DNA of 64,000 nucleotides from Ferribacterium limneticum (GCF_020510565.1 NZ_CP075189.1:3393501-3457500); one strand, 5' to 3'; numbered from the stretch's first letter, positions 40,305 to 49,503 are shown. Notes: a model not told the origin generated them from the sequence alone. A program made the numbers and translations.

Positions 40305-41320
40305 TGTTCGCCCCCGCCCCCTTCCTTCTCAAAGATGTCAGCGTCAGCCAGGTGATGATCCAGGTCTGCGTCGCGCTGATCCCAGGCATTGCCGCCTACG
40401 CCAGCCTGGTCGGCCCGGCCATTCTGGTTCAGCTGGTCATCGCCACGCTCGCCGCGCTGCTCGCCGAAGCGATCATGCTCAAGCTGCGCGGCAAACCGCT
40501 GGCCCTCTTCCTGACCGACGGCTCGGCCATCGTCACCGCCTGGTTGATCGCCCTGACCTTTCCGCCACTGGCGCCGTGGTGGCTGGTCGTCACCGGCACC
40601 GTCTTTGCCGTCGTCGTCGCCAAGCACCTCTACGGCGGACTCGGCCAGAACCCGTTCAACCCGGCCATGGTCGCCTTCGCCGTGTGCATCGTCGCCTTCC
40701 CGGCGCTGATGTCGCAGTGGCCAAGCGTCGGCCTGCAACTGGGCCTGATTGACCAGATGAACATCATTCTGGGCTGGGCACCACGCGTCGATACGCTGAC
40801 CGGCGCGACGCCGCTCGATGCGATGAAGACCGCCCTCAAGCTCGGCGAAGGCAGTTTCGATGTCAGCACGCTGCTCGCCAACCAGGACATCTACGGCAAC
40901 TTCGCCGGTCGCGGCTGGGAATGGGTCGCTGCCGGTTACCTGCTCGGCGGCCTGTGGCTCTGGCATCGCAAGCTCATCACCTGGCACGTGCCGCTCGCCT
41001 TCGTCGCTTCCCTGAGCCTGATTTCCGGCGCACTCTGGCTCTACAACCCGAGCCAGTTTGCCAGTCCGCTCTTTCACCTGCTCTCCGGCGGCGCCATGCT
41101 CGGCGCTTTCTTCATCGCCACCGACCCGGTTTCCGGCTGCACGACGCCGCGCGGCAAGCTGATCTTCGGCGCCGGCTGTGGCCTGCTCGCCTACATCATT
41201 CGCGTTTTTGGCGGTTATCCGGACGGCGTCGCCTTCGCCGTGCTGCTCATGAACCTGTCCGCCCCGGTCATCGACCTGCTCACCCAGCCCCCGGTTTTCG
41301 GCATGAAGGACAAGGCATGA
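40304..41320 (+). CDS. rnfD: Rnf/Rsx subunit D
   Basis: 338 residues, many spans. SGCTTPRGKLIFGAGCG and TGATPLDAMKTAL hold the Thr site for covalent FMN (GATPL). Membrane subunit homologous to NqrB. Start overlaps rnfC, stop overlaps rnfG. Confidence 0.95.
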   Translation: MFAPAPFLLKDVSVSQVMIQVCVALIPGIAAYASLVGPAILVQLVIATLAALLAEAIMLKLRGKPLALFLTDGSAIVTAWLIALTFPPLAPWWLVVTGTVFAVVVAKHLYGGLGQNPFNPAMVAFAVCIVAFPALMSQWPSVGLQLGLIDQMNIILGWAPRVDTLTGATPLDAMKTALKLGEGSFDVSTLLANQDIYGNFAGRGWEWVAAGYLLGGLWLWHRKLITWHVPLAFVASLSLISGALWLYNPSQFASPLFHLLSGGAMLGAFFIATDPVSGCTTPRGKLIFGAGCGLLAYIIRVFGGYPDGVAFAVLLMNLSAPVIDLLTQPPVFGMKDKA

Positions 41321-41982
41321 CCAGCGCGCCGAAGGAATACACCGCACCCGTCATGGCTGCCCGCACGGCAGCGACGCTGTTCGTTTTCGTGGCCATTTTT
41401 ACCGGCCTGCTCTCCGCCGCCTATTTGTGGACCAAGCCGGCCATTGAAGCTTCGGCGACCGAAGAAAAAATGAAACTGGTCGACGAAGTGCTGCCGCGCA
41501 CCGAGTACGACAACGCATTGCTCGAAGATACGGTCGCCCTGCCGGCAACGCCTGAGCTCGGCCTGAAAGACCCGACTACGCTGTTTCGCGCCCGCCAGGG
41601 TGGCCAACCGGTCGCGCTGATTTTCGAAGCCGTCGCCCCCGATGGTTACGCCGGCAAGATCCGCCTGATCATTGCCATGCGCGCCAATGGCGAAGTCGCC
41701 GGCGTGCGCGTGACCCAGCACAAGGAAACGCCCGGACTCGGCGATTACGTCGAGATCAAGAAGGACAAGAACAAGGCCCGGCCGTGGATCACGCAATTCA
41801 ACGGCATGTCGCTGGCCAAGGTCGCCGACAAGGACTGGAAGCTCAAGAAGGATGGCGGCCAGATCGACTATCACGCCGGCGCCACCGTGACACCACGAGC
41901 AGTCTCGAAAGCCGTGCTCAAGGCTGTCCAATGGGCCGAAGCCAATCGTGACCGACTGTTCGCTGAAGGAGCCGCCAAATGA
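41317..41982 (+). CDS. rnfG: Rnf/Rsx subunit G (FMN-binding)
   Basis: 221 residues, ATG 41317 overlapping the rnfD stop. One N-terminal span (TAATLFVFVAIFTGLLSAAYL) and an FMN_bind domain with GVRVTQHKETPGLG and HAGATVTPRAV, where Thr carries FMN. Faces the periplasm. Overlaps rnfE. Confidence 0.94.
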   Translation: MTSAPKEYTAPVMAARTAATLFVFVAIFTGLLSAAYLWTKPAIEASATEEKMKLVDEVLPRTEYDNALLEDTVALPATPELGLKDPTTLFRARQGGQPVALIFEAVAPDGYAGKIRLIIAMRANGEVAGVRVTQHKETPGLGDYVEIKKDKNKARPWITQFNGMSLAKVADKDWKLKKDGGQIDYHAGATVTPRAVSKAVLKAVQWAEANRDRLFAEGAAK

Positions 41983-42668
41983 TCACGCGTGATGAATTGA
42001 AGACCATCGCCGGCAACGGCATCTGGAAGCAGAACACCTCCATCGTCCAGATTCTCGGCCTGTGCCCACTGCTCGCCGTCACCACCAATGCCGTCAACGG
42101 CATCATGCTGTCGCTGGCCACGATCATCGTCATGGCCATCTCGGGCTTTGCCGTCGCCTCACTGCGCAACCTGATACCGCATGAAATCCGCATCCCGGTC
42201 TTCATCCTGATCGTTGCCGCTCTGGTCACCGTCGTCGACCTGCTGTTCAACGCCAACCTGCATGAGCTTTACCTCGTGCTCGGCATCTTCATTCCGCTCA
42301 TCGTCACCAACTGCATCGTGCTTGCCCGCGTCGAAGCCTTTGCCGCCAAGAACGCGCCGGCACAGGCCAGTTTTGACGGCATTTTCATGGGCATCGGCAT
42401 GCTGTGGACGCTCGGCCTGTTGGGCGCCATGCGCGAATTTCTCGGTAGCGGCACCATCCTCGGCGGCATCGACATGGTTTTCCCGAGTCTGCAACCGATC
42501 CAGGTGCTGCCGGAAAGCTATCCCGGCTTCCTGCTCGCCCTGCTGCCACCCGGCGCCTTTATCCTGCTTGGCTGCATGATTGCCTGGAAAAACTGGATCG
42601 AAGCCCGTGCCGCCGCGCGCGCCAAGCTGAAGCCGCCAGCCCCGGTCGCCACGGCCGGTTGCCACTGA
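41979..42668 (+). CDS. rnfE: Rnf/Rsx subunit E
   Basis: 229 residues, six spans, ILGLCPLLAVTTNAVNGIMLS and LIVTNCIVLARVEAFA with conserved Cys. Partner of RnfA. It completes the rnfABCDGE set in canonical order; a GGCCCG/CGGGCC hairpin at 42680-42694 follows before the radical SAM gene. Confidence 0.95.
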   Translation: MITRDELKTIAGNGIWKQNTSIVQILGLCPLLAVTTNAVNGIMLSLATIIVMAISGFAVASLRNLIPHEIRIPVFILIVAALVTVVDLLFNANLHELYLVLGIFIPLIVTNCIVLARVEAFAAKNAPAQASFDGIFMGIGMLWTLGLLGAMREFLGSGTILGGIDMVFPSLQPIQVLPESYPGFLLALLPPGAFILLGCMIAWKNWIEARAAARAKLKPPAPVATAGCH

Positions 42669-42679
42669 TCATTCCCGGC

Positions 42680-42694
42680 GGCCCGTTGCGGGCC
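42680..42694. other. Hairpin after rnfE
   Basis: GGCCCG-TTG-CGGGCC, no T tract; possibly a transcript-processing or pausing hairpin between rnfE and the next gene. Confidence 0.4.
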
Positions 42695-42710
42695 TGACGG
42701 AAACGCCCGC

Positions 42711-43754
42711 ATGCGCATCGAAACCATCCGCCAAGCCCTGTTTGCAACGGGCGCCAAGGATTGCCACGTCGACCGCGTCATGCGCGCCTGGGCGCAGGGC
42801 AAACCGCTCGATGCCGGGCCAAGCCGCCATCCGCCGGAAACCTTTCTGCCGCTTGCCCTGCGCAATGCGCTGCCCGGGTTGCACGATGAACTCTCGGCGC
42901 TGGCCCGCGTCCGCTCCGAGCACCCGGGCGAGGATGGTTCGTCGCGCCTGCTCGTCGAACTGGCCGATGGCCAGACCGTCGAAAGCGTGCTGCTGCCGCG
43001 CGACGGCCTGTGCATCTCGACGCAGATCGGCTGCGCCGTCGGCTGTACTTTCTGCATGACCGGCCGCGATGGCCTCCTGCGTCAGGTAAGCAGCGGCGAG
43101 ATGGTCGCCCAGGTCATCCTCGGCCGGGCCCGGCGCAAGGTCACGCGGGTTGTATTCATGGGCATGGGCGAGCCGTCGCACAACATCGACAACGTGCTCG
43201 AGGCGATTGATCTGCTCGGTACGGCCGGCGGCATCGGGCACAAGAACCTGGTGTTCTCGACGGTCGGCGATTTGCGCGTTTTCGAGCGGCTGCCGCAGGA
43301 AACCGTCAAGCCGGCGCTGGCCATTTCACTGCACTCGACCCGCGCCGAACTGCGCGCCGAGTTGTTGCCCAAGGCTTCCCGCATCGACCCGGCCGAACTG
43401 GTCGAACTGGCTGAGCATTACGCGCGGACGACGAGCTATCCGATCCAGTACCAATGGACGCTCATCGACGGCATCAACGACAGCTTTGAGGAAATGGACG
43501 GCATCGTTCGCCTGCTCACCGGCAAGTACGCGATCATGAACCTGATCCCGTACAACGCCACGGCGGCGCTGTCCTACCAGCGCCCACCGCTTGAGCGGAT
43601 TACCGAACTGACGCGCTACCTGCACGCCCAAGGCATCCGGACGACAGTACGCAACTCGGCCGGGCAGGATGTCGATGGTGGCTGCGGCCAGTTGCGGGCG
43701 CGCGAAAGCGCTCGCCCATTGCTACGGTCAACCGGAAAAATCGGCCAAAAATGA
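42711..43754 (+). CDS. RlmN/Cfr-like radical SAM RNA methyltransferase paralogue
   Basis: 347 residues. Radical SAM cluster CAVGCTFCMTG, SAM segment FMGMGEPSHN, ISLHSTRAELR and the C-terminal Cys in GGCGQLR, homologous to the methyl-carrying Cys of RlmN. RlmN methylates A2503 of 23S rRNA and some tRNAs. It is shorter and clearly divergent from standard RlmN (the N-terminal part is reduced), so it may be a paralogue with a different RNA target. The last 11 codons (LLRSTGKIGQK) and stop lie in a dispersed repeat copy, so the native tail may have been replaced. Confidence 0.82.
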   Translation: MRIETIRQALFATGAKDCHVDRVMRAWAQGKPLDAGPSRHPPETFLPLALRNALPGLHDELSALARVRSEHPGEDGSSRLLVELADGQTVESVLLPRDGLCISTQIGCAVGCTFCMTGRDGLLRQVSSGEMVAQVILGRARRKVTRVVFMGMGEPSHNIDNVLEAIDLLGTAGGIGHKNLVFSTVGDLRVFERLPQETVKPALAISLHSTRAELRAELLPKASRIDPAELVELAEHYARTTSYPIQYQWTLIDGINDSFEEMDGIVRLLTGKYAIMNLIPYNATAALSYQRPPLERITELTRYLHAQGIRTTVRNSAGQDVDGGCGQLRARESARPLLRSTGKIGQK

Positions 43755-43757
43755 AAT
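43722..43757 (-). repeat. 36-bp dispersed repeat overlapping the radical SAM gene stop
   Basis: A near-consensus minus-strand copy. It encodes the last codons and stop of the plus-strand radical SAM gene and follows the 3' end of the minus-strand cyclase gene by about 25 bases, in that gene's orientation. Confidence 0.85.
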
Positions 43758-43781
43758 GCGCCGGGCGCGGGTTCCGGCTCT

Positions 43782-45182
43782 TTAACCTTCGAGCACGACG
43801 CAGTTCTTGCCGCGCTCCTTGGCCCGATAGCTCGCTTCGTCAGCCCGCCGGATCAGGCTGATCTCATTGTCGGTTGGCAAGTGCCGGGAAACGCCGATGC
43901 TGATGGTGCAGCGGATTATTTCGCCGTTCGTCGCCAGCGTTTCCTGCGCCGCAAACATGCCGCGCAGACGTTCGGCCAGGGTCATGGCCGCCATCGCGTC
44001 GGCCTCCGGAAGCAGCACGACAAATTCCTCGCCGCCGTAACGATAAGCACTGTCCGAACGGCGCAGGCAATGTCGGATCACCTCGGCCAGGCTTTGCAAT
44101 ACCTTGTCGCCATCAAGGTGACCATAGCAGTCGTTGATGCTCTTGAAATTGTCGCAGTCGATAACCAGCATCGACAGCGGCCGGCCATAGCGCGTCGCCC
44201 GCTCGAGCTCGCCGGGCAGGCGTTCGCGCAGATAGCGGGAGTTGTACAGGCCGGTCAGCGAATCGGTCTGGCTCAGGCTGCGGTAACGCTCCTCGCTTTC
44301 GCGCAGCGCCTCCTCGGCACGGCGGCGCTCGCTGACATCCTGCAGCGTTTCAAGCGCGCCGATCACCTCGCCCGCCGCGTTGCGCAACGGTGCAGCCGTA
44401 AAAAACAACCAGCGCCCCCGGTCACCGAAATGCGGGAAGAAATCCTCGGCTTCGTAGCCCCCGGGAATCAGCAAGGAGGGCCGGAAACGTCCGTGATAGA
44501 GCCGGTCGACGGCAATTTCACTGGCGTCATCGAGGACCATGTCGGCCATGATCGGACGTTTGGACGCATAGAAGGCTTTCCACTGGTCACTGGTGCCGAT
44601 CACGTCGCGCGCCAGCGTCCCGGTCATCGACTCGCAGGCGCGGTTCCAGTGCGTGACGCGGTGCCCGGCATCGATGACCAGCATGGCCACCGACGAACCA
44701 TCGACGATCTGCGCCAGATAGGCCTCGCTATCGCGCAAGGCCACCTCGGCCCGGTGCCTTTCCGTGACGTCCTGCAGCGTTTCGATTGCGCCAATAATTT
44801 CGCCGGCCGCGTTGCGAATGGCCGCCGCCGTAAAAAACAGCCAGCGGCCACCCTGGCCGAATGACGGAAAGAAGTCCTCCGCCTCGAAGGCATCGTCCAT
44901 CAGCGCCGAATGTCTGAATTTCCCGTGATAAAACCGGTCGATGGCAGCTTCCTGCGCGCCATCGACGACCAGATCGGCAAGGATCGGCCGCGATGTGTCG
45001 TAGAACGCCCGCCATTGATCGGAGCTCCCGATCATGTCCTCGGCCGCGACGCCAGTCAGCACGGCACAGGCACGATTCCAGTGCGCGACCCGGTGCTCGG
45101 CATCGATGACGATGGTCGCCACCGGGTTGCCTTCGACCAACTGTTTCAAGGCAATGACGTTGCCATCTGTCGCACGCGGCAT
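43782..45182 (-). CDS. PAS-PAS-GGDEF diguanylate cyclase
   Basis: 466 residues from ATG 45182, with AGGGAGA upstream. Two PAS domains in tandem are close copies (GNPVATIVIDAEHRVAHWNRAC; SSVAMLVIDAGHRVTHWNRAC), each with the same RPI-AD-V-D insert. The GGDEF domain has an intact YRYGGEEFVVLLPEA, so it should be active for c-di-GMP. No membrane span; it senses an internal signal, perhaps redox or a small ligand. It interrupts the usual rnf-nth neighbourhood, on the opposite strand. Confidence 0.92.
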   Translation of the reverse strand: MPRATDGNVIALKQLVEGNPVATIVIDAEHRVAHWNRACAVLTGVAAEDMIGSSDQWRAFYDTSRPILADLVVDGAQEAAIDRFYHGKFRHSALMDDAFEAEDFFPSFGQGGRWLFFTAAAIRNAAGEIIGAIETLQDVTERHRAEVALRDSEAYLAQIVDGSSVAMLVIDAGHRVTHWNRACESMTGTLARDVIGTSDQWKAFYASKRPIMADMVLDDASEIAVDRLYHGRFRPSLLIPGGYEAEDFFPHFGDRGRWLFFTAAPLRNAAGEVIGALETLQDVSERRRAEEALRESEERYRSLSQTDSLTGLYNSRYLRERLPGELERATRYGRPLSMLVIDCDNFKSINDCYGHLDGDKVLQSLAEVIRHCLRRSDSAYRYGGEEFVVLLPEADAMAAMTLAERLRGMFAAQETLATNGEIIRCTISIGVSRHLPTDNEISLIRRADEASYRAKERGKNCVVLEG

Positions 45183-45270
45183 GGGAGTCTCCCTTCTCTG
45201 TCGGGTAGAATTGTTTGTGACAATATGGCGCATCCCGCTGCGCCTGACAATCCACTCTCGCCCCCCCTCC

Positions 45271-45903
45271 GTGAAAAAAGCCAATATCGAGCAGTTCTAC
45301 AGCCGCCTGCGCGACGCCAATCCGGCGCCGACGACCGAGCTGCACTACGCCACGCCCTTCCAGTTGCTGATCGCCGTCATTTTGTCGGCGCAGGCCACCG
45401 ACGTCGGCGTCAACAAGGCGACGGCGCGGCTCTACCCGGTCGCGCCAACGCCATCCGCCATGCTGGCGCTCGGCGAAGAGGGCCTGACCGAATACATAAA
45501 AACCATCGGCCTGTACCGCACCAAGGCCAAAAACGTCATCGCCACCTGCCGCATGCTGCTCGAACTGCACGACGGCGAGGTGCCGGACGACCGCGCGGCC
45601 CTCGAAGCCCTGCCCGGCGTCGGCCGCAAGACGGCCAATGTCGTGCTCAACACGGCTTTCGGCCAGCCGACCATCGCCGTCGACACGCACATTTTCCGCC
45701 TCGGCAACCGTACCGGGCTGGCCCCCGGCAAGACGGTCGAAGAAGTCGAAAAGAAGCTGCTCAAGGTGACGCCGGAAGAATTCAAGAAGGACGCCCACCA
45801 CTGGCTGATCCTGCACGGCCGCTACGTCTGCAAGGCGCGCAAGCCGGACTGTGGCCGCTGCGTCGTGCTCGACCTGTGCAGCTACCGGAGCAAGAGCGTA
45901 TGA
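45271..45903 (+). CDS. nth: Endonuclease III
   Basis: 210 residues from a GTG at 45271. HhH motif LPGVGRKTANVVLN, catalytic Asp in AVDTHIFRL, and the 4Fe-4S cluster C-x6-C-x2-C-x5-C near the C-terminus. Base-excision repair glycosylase/lyase for oxidised pyrimidines. nth commonly follows rnfE in proteobacteria; here a radical SAM gene and a cyclase lie between. Overlaps the FIST gene (ATGA). Confidence 0.95.
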   Translation: MKKANIEQFYSRLRDANPAPTTELHYATPFQLLIAVILSAQATDVGVNKATARLYPVAPTPSAMLALGEEGLTEYIKTIGLYRTKAKNVIATCRMLLELHDGEVPDDRAALEALPGVGRKTANVVLNTAFGQPTIAVDTHIFRLGNRTGLAPGKTVEEVEKKLLKVTPEEFKKDAHHWLILHGRYVCKARKPDCGRCVVLDLCSYRSKSV

Positions 45904-46916
45904 AAGCTGGCAGCGCCCTCGTTTCGGGCCAGCGACCGGAAGCGGAACTGGCTCATGAGGCTGTCCAGGCAGCGCTGGCCGCCGCCGGGCTGGAACGCGC
46001 CGATAACGTCATCCTGCTTCTGACCCACGATTTCAACCGCAATCCGCAACCTGCCGTACTCGCCGCGGCGCGCGCTGCCGGCTGCCTTGCGGTTAGCGGC
46101 GGCACGGCCAGCGGGCTGTTTACCGAGCGCGGCTGGCGCCTCGATCAACCGGCGGCAGCGGCCCTCGTTTATGCAGCGCCGACCAGCGAACTATCGGCAG
46201 AATCGCCGCTCCTCTCATTCAGCGGCCACAGCCGCCTGCCTTTCGAATGGCAGGAAGGCGCCGCGCGAGTCGGCCTGCTCGACACCGATGCCGCCGTCTG
46301 GTCGCATGGCCGCACGGCAGAAAACGCCTGTGCCGAGTTTCGCTTGCCCGGGGTGAACGCCCGCATCGCCCGCTCATCCGGCCTGCGCCTGCTCAGCGAA
46401 GCACAGTCTGTCGAGCAATGCGCCGGTTACGAATTGCGCCGGGTCGGCGGCCACAGCGCCGTCGACAGCCTGCGCCGCGCCCTGCCGGCCGAATTGCGCG
46501 AACGCCCGCCGCTGCACCACATCGTCGCGCTGCGCCAGGCCGACGCGCCGGGTATCGCCATCCTCTCGGCCAATGCCGACGGTTCGCTGACCCTGGCCGA
46601 AAACCTCAACGAGGGCGAGACGATCACCTGGGCCATCCGCCAGCCGCTCGCCGCCGAGCAGGACATGCGGGAAGTGCTCACTGCCACGGTCAACCCGGGA
46701 AAACAGCCAAATTTCGCCTTGATGTTTTCCTGCATCGGCCGCGGTCCCCTGTTCTACGGCAACGACGACCGCGACCTCGTCGCCTTCCGCGACACCTTCC
46801 CCGGCACGCCGCTGCTCGGCGCCTACGGCACCGGGCAAATCGCCCCGCTGGCCGGGTCCAACCGCCTGTTCCACAACACTGCACTCACCTTAATGTTCGA
46901 AAGCGCTCATGTTTAA
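45900..46916 (+). CDS. FIST N- and C-domain protein
   Basis: 338 residues. FIST_N (LVSGQRPEAELAHEAVQAALAAAGLERADNVILLLTHDF) and FIST_C (GRGPLFYGNDDRDLVAFRDTFPGTPLLGAYGTGQIAP), a sensory/ligand-binding module thought to bind small molecules. No attached kinase, so it may act in trans. Bases about 46684-46716 in the C domain resemble the dispersed repeat in frame. Overlaps nth and DUF1841. Confidence 0.85.
   Translation: MKAGSALVSGQRPEAELAHEAVQAALAAAGLERADNVILLLTHDFNRNPQPAVLAAARAAGCLAVSGGTASGLFTERGWRLDQPAAAALVYAAPTSELSAESPLLSFSGHSRLPFEWQEGAARVGLLDTDAAVWSHGRTAENACAEFRLPGVNARIARSSGLRLLSEAQSVEQCAGYELRRVGGHSAVDSLRRALPAELRERPPLHHIVALRQADAPGIAILSANADGSLTLAENLNEGETITWAIRQPLAAEQDMREVLTATVNPGKQPNFALMFSCIGRGPLFYGNDDRDLVAFRDTFPGTPLLGAYGTGQIAPLAGSNRLFHNTALTLMFESAHV
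46684..46716 (-). repeat. Dispersed-repeat-like segment inside the FIST gene
   Basis: CCACGGTCAACC followed by GGGAAAACAGCCAAATTTC matches the repeat with one inserted base; in the gene it encodes ATVNPGKQPNF. It may be an absorbed copy or coincidence. Confidence 0.4.
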
Positions 46917-47340
46917 TCCCTCCCGCGAGCAGGTCCGCCTCTTCTTTTGCGATGCCTGGAAAAAGCACGTCGACCGCCTGCCGCTGGTCGGCGCCGAAGT
47001 CACCGCCGCCGACATCGCCGCCCGCCACCCGGAATACCACCCGCTGCTCAACGATCCGAAAGGCGCAGTGGACAAGGAATGGACGCCGGAAGGCGGGGCC
47101 ATGAACCCCTTCCTCCACCTCTCGCTGCACCTCGCCATCCACGAGCAGGTCAGCATCGACCAGCCGCCGGGCATCCGCATGGCCTTCGAGCAACTGCGCG
47201 CCCGCATGGACCCGCATGACGCCGAACACGTGCTGCTCGACTGCCTGGGCGAAACGATCTGGCGCGCCCAAAGCCAGGGCCAGCCGATGGATGCGATGGC
47301 CTATGTCGACGCGGTAAAGCGCAAATCGAGCCTGATTTAG
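46909..47340 (+). CDS. DUF1841 family protein
   Basis: 143 residues: MFNPSREQVRLFFCDAWKK, HPEYHPLL and NPFLHLSLHLAIHEQVSIDQPPGI match DUF1841, a conserved betaproteobacterial protein of unknown function. Many His and Asp residues could bind metal, but this is unproven. Translationally coupled to the FIST gene. Confidence 0.85.
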   Translation: MFNPSREQVRLFFCDAWKKHVDRLPLVGAEVTAADIAARHPEYHPLLNDPKGAVDKEWTPEGGAMNPFLHLSLHLAIHEQVSIDQPPGIRMAFEQLRARMDPHDAEHVLLDCLGETIWRAQSQGQPMDAMAYVDAVKRKSSLI

Positions 47341-47391
47341 GGAAAAATCTGGCCCCCAAACAATTCTTCCCCGCGCAATCGCGCGACTAGT

Positions 47392-47504
47392 CCCCCTCCC
47401 CTTCAAGGGGAGGGCCGGGGTGGGGATGGGTTATTCGGCGGCAGTCACGATCGGCTTCCTTCAGACCCATCCCCCACCCGACCTCCCCCTTGAAGGGGGA
47501 GGAG
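47392..47504. repeat. Paired palindromic GC-rich repeat (copy 2)
   Basis: The same two units as at 11361-11480 in the same arrangement (left unit with TTCAAGGGGAGGGCCGGGGT, right unit inverted, ending CTTGAAGGGGGAGGAG), with an unrelated spacer. Confidence 0.82.
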
Positions 47505-47540
47505 AAAAACCATCCGTAGTTATGCGATTGCCCGCCAGTC

Positions 47541-47576
47541 CCACGGTCAACCGGAAAAAACGGCCAAAATTGAAAT
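47541..47576 (-). repeat. 36-bp dispersed repeat just after the GspE/PilB-like gene
   Basis: A perfect or near-perfect consensus copy on the minus strand, about six bases from the stop of the ATPase gene it follows. Confidence 0.88.
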
Positions 47577-47582
47577 GCCGGC

Positions 47583-49367
47583 CTAGCTGTCATCCGACGG
47601 CGGAGCGACCTTGATAACCTCTTCCAGCGAAGTGATCCCCTGCGCCACCTTGAGCGCGCCGGAAATGCGCAGCGGGCGCATGCCTTCGCGGAAGGCCTGT
47701 TCGCGCAGCTTGGGAATCTCGGTGAGCGGTTTGATCATGCGGCGAATTTCCGGCGAATTGACCAGGATTTCATAGACACCGACCCGGCCGGAATAACCGG
47801 TCATCCGGCATTCCAGGCAACCGACCGGCTGCCAGATCTGGGTTGGTTCGGCCGATTTCCACGGGGCGACCAGCGCCCGCCAGGCGGCGCGCTGCTCTTC
47901 GCGCGGCGTCACGGCCTTCTTGCAGTGCGGGCACAGGGTACGGACGAGGCGCTGGGCCATAACGCCGAGCAGCGTCGAGTTGATCAGGTAGGCCGGCACG
48001 CCGAGGTCGAGCAGGCGGGTGATGGCCGACGGTGCGTCGTTGGTGTGCAGCGTCGACAACACGAGGTGACCGGTCAGCGCCGCCTGGATGGCCATCTCGG
48101 CCGTTTCCAGATCGCGGATTTCGCCGATCATGACGATGTCCGGATCCTGCCGCATAAGCGCGCGCACGCCGTCGGAAAAGCCGAGGTCGATGGCCGGGCT
48201 GACCTGCATCTGGTTGAACGAAGCCTCGACCATTTCGATCGGGTCTTCGATGGTGCACACGTTCACTTCCGGCGTCGCCAGTTGTTTCAGCGTGGTGTAC
48301 AGCGTCGTCGTCTTGCCCGAACCGGTCGGTCCGGTCACCAGGATGATGCCGTTCGGCGACGAGGTCATCTGCTTCCAGCGCGCCTGGTCTTCATCCGAAA
48401 AGCCCAGCGAGCGGAAGTCACGAACGAGCACTTCCGGGTCGAAAATCCGCATCACGAGCTTTTCGCCGAAGGCCGTCGGCAGCGTCGACAAACGTAGCTC
48501 GACCTCCTGCCCGGCCGGCGTCCGCGTCTTGATCCGGCCGTCCTGCGGCCGGCGTTTTTCGATGACGTCCATGCGGCCGAGCAGCTTGATACGGCTCGTC
48601 ATCGCGTTCATCACCGCCATCGGAATCTGGTAAACCTGATGCAGCACACCGTCGATGCGGAAGCGGACGATGCCGAGATTGCGCCGTGGCTCGATGTGGA
48701 TGTCGGAAGCGCGCTGGTCAAAGGCGTACTGCCACAGCCAATCGACGATGTGCACGATGTGCTGGTCGTTGGCGTCGAACTGCTTGTTGGCCTTGCCCAG
48801 CTCGACCAGTTGCTCGAAGCTCGACAGGCCGGAAGTCACATCGCCCCGGGCGTTGGCCTTCTTGACCGATTTGGCGAGATTGAAGAACTCGACGAGGTAA
48901 CGGCTGATGTCCTCGGGATTGGCCATCACCCGGCGAATCTGCTTGCGCAGGATCTGCTGCAACTCCTCGACCCATTCGCGAACGAAGGGCTCGGCCGTCG
49001 CGATGACAATCTCGCGCGTCGTCACCTGCACGGGCAGGATGCCGAAACGGGCGGCATAGGCGCTGGACATGACTTCGGCAACGCCGGTGAAATCGATCTT
49101 GAGCGGGTCGATATGCTGGTAGTCGAGGCCGACCCGGCCAGCCAGCCATTCGGTCAGCACTTCCAGCGTAAGCAGGCGGGTGGGCGGACCAGCCTGTCGC
49201 CACTTTTGATCGGCGATGACGATCAGCGGATGCGTCTTGCCGCCATGCAGGCGACGCTCGCTCTTGAGCGCATCAGCCGCCTCCCGGCTGACCAGCCCAT
49301 CCTCCACCATCCAGTCGAGCACTTCGGTCAGTGCCAGGCGGTGTTCGCCGATATTCTTGTCACTCAT
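47583..49367 (-). CDS. GspE/PilB-family secretion or pilus ATPase
   Basis: 594 residues from ATG 49367 (MSDKNIGEHR). The N-terminal GSPII_E domain is followed by the ATPase with Walker A GPTGSGKTT, Asp box and Walker B (LMRQDPDIVMIGEIRD), HLVLSTLHTNDA, and a zinc tetra-Cys site (CPHCKK...CLECRMTG). Such ATPases assemble type IV pili or type II secretion pseudopili. No other pilus or Gsp genes adjoin, so which system it serves is open. Confidence 0.9.
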   Translation of the reverse strand: MSDKNIGEHRLALTEVLDWMVEDGLVSREAADALKSERRLHGGKTHPLIVIADQKWRQAGPPTRLLTLEVLTEWLAGRVGLDYQHIDPLKIDFTGVAEVMSSAYAARFGILPVQVTTREIVIATAEPFVREWVEELQQILRKQIRRVMANPEDISRYLVEFFNLAKSVKKANARGDVTSGLSSFEQLVELGKANKQFDANDQHIVHIVDWLWQYAFDQRASDIHIEPRRNLGIVRFRIDGVLHQVYQIPMAVMNAMTSRIKLLGRMDVIEKRRPQDGRIKTRTPAGQEVELRLSTLPTAFGEKLVMRIFDPEVLVRDFRSLGFSDEDQARWKQMTSSPNGIILVTGPTGSGKTTTLYTTLKQLATPEVNVCTIEDPIEMVEASFNQMQVSPAIDLGFSDGVRALMRQDPDIVMIGEIRDLETAEMAIQAALTGHLVLSTLHTNDAPSAITRLLDLGVPAYLINSTLLGVMAQRLVRTLCPHCKKAVTPREEQRAAWRALVAPWKSAEPTQIWQPVGCLECRMTGYSGRVGVYEILVNSPEIRRMIKPLTEIPKLREQAFREGMRPLRISGALKVAQGITSLEEVIKVAPPSDDS

Positions 49368-49503
49368 GCGCGGCAATATAGCACGCAGCAGGTAACGATT
49401 TGTAAGCAGACAGCACTCTGTTTGCAGACCTTTACAACTTGCCGGGAACATTCCATTTCATGCACCTAGAATGAAGCTGTACCCCACTCGCAAGGAGCGA
49501 AAA

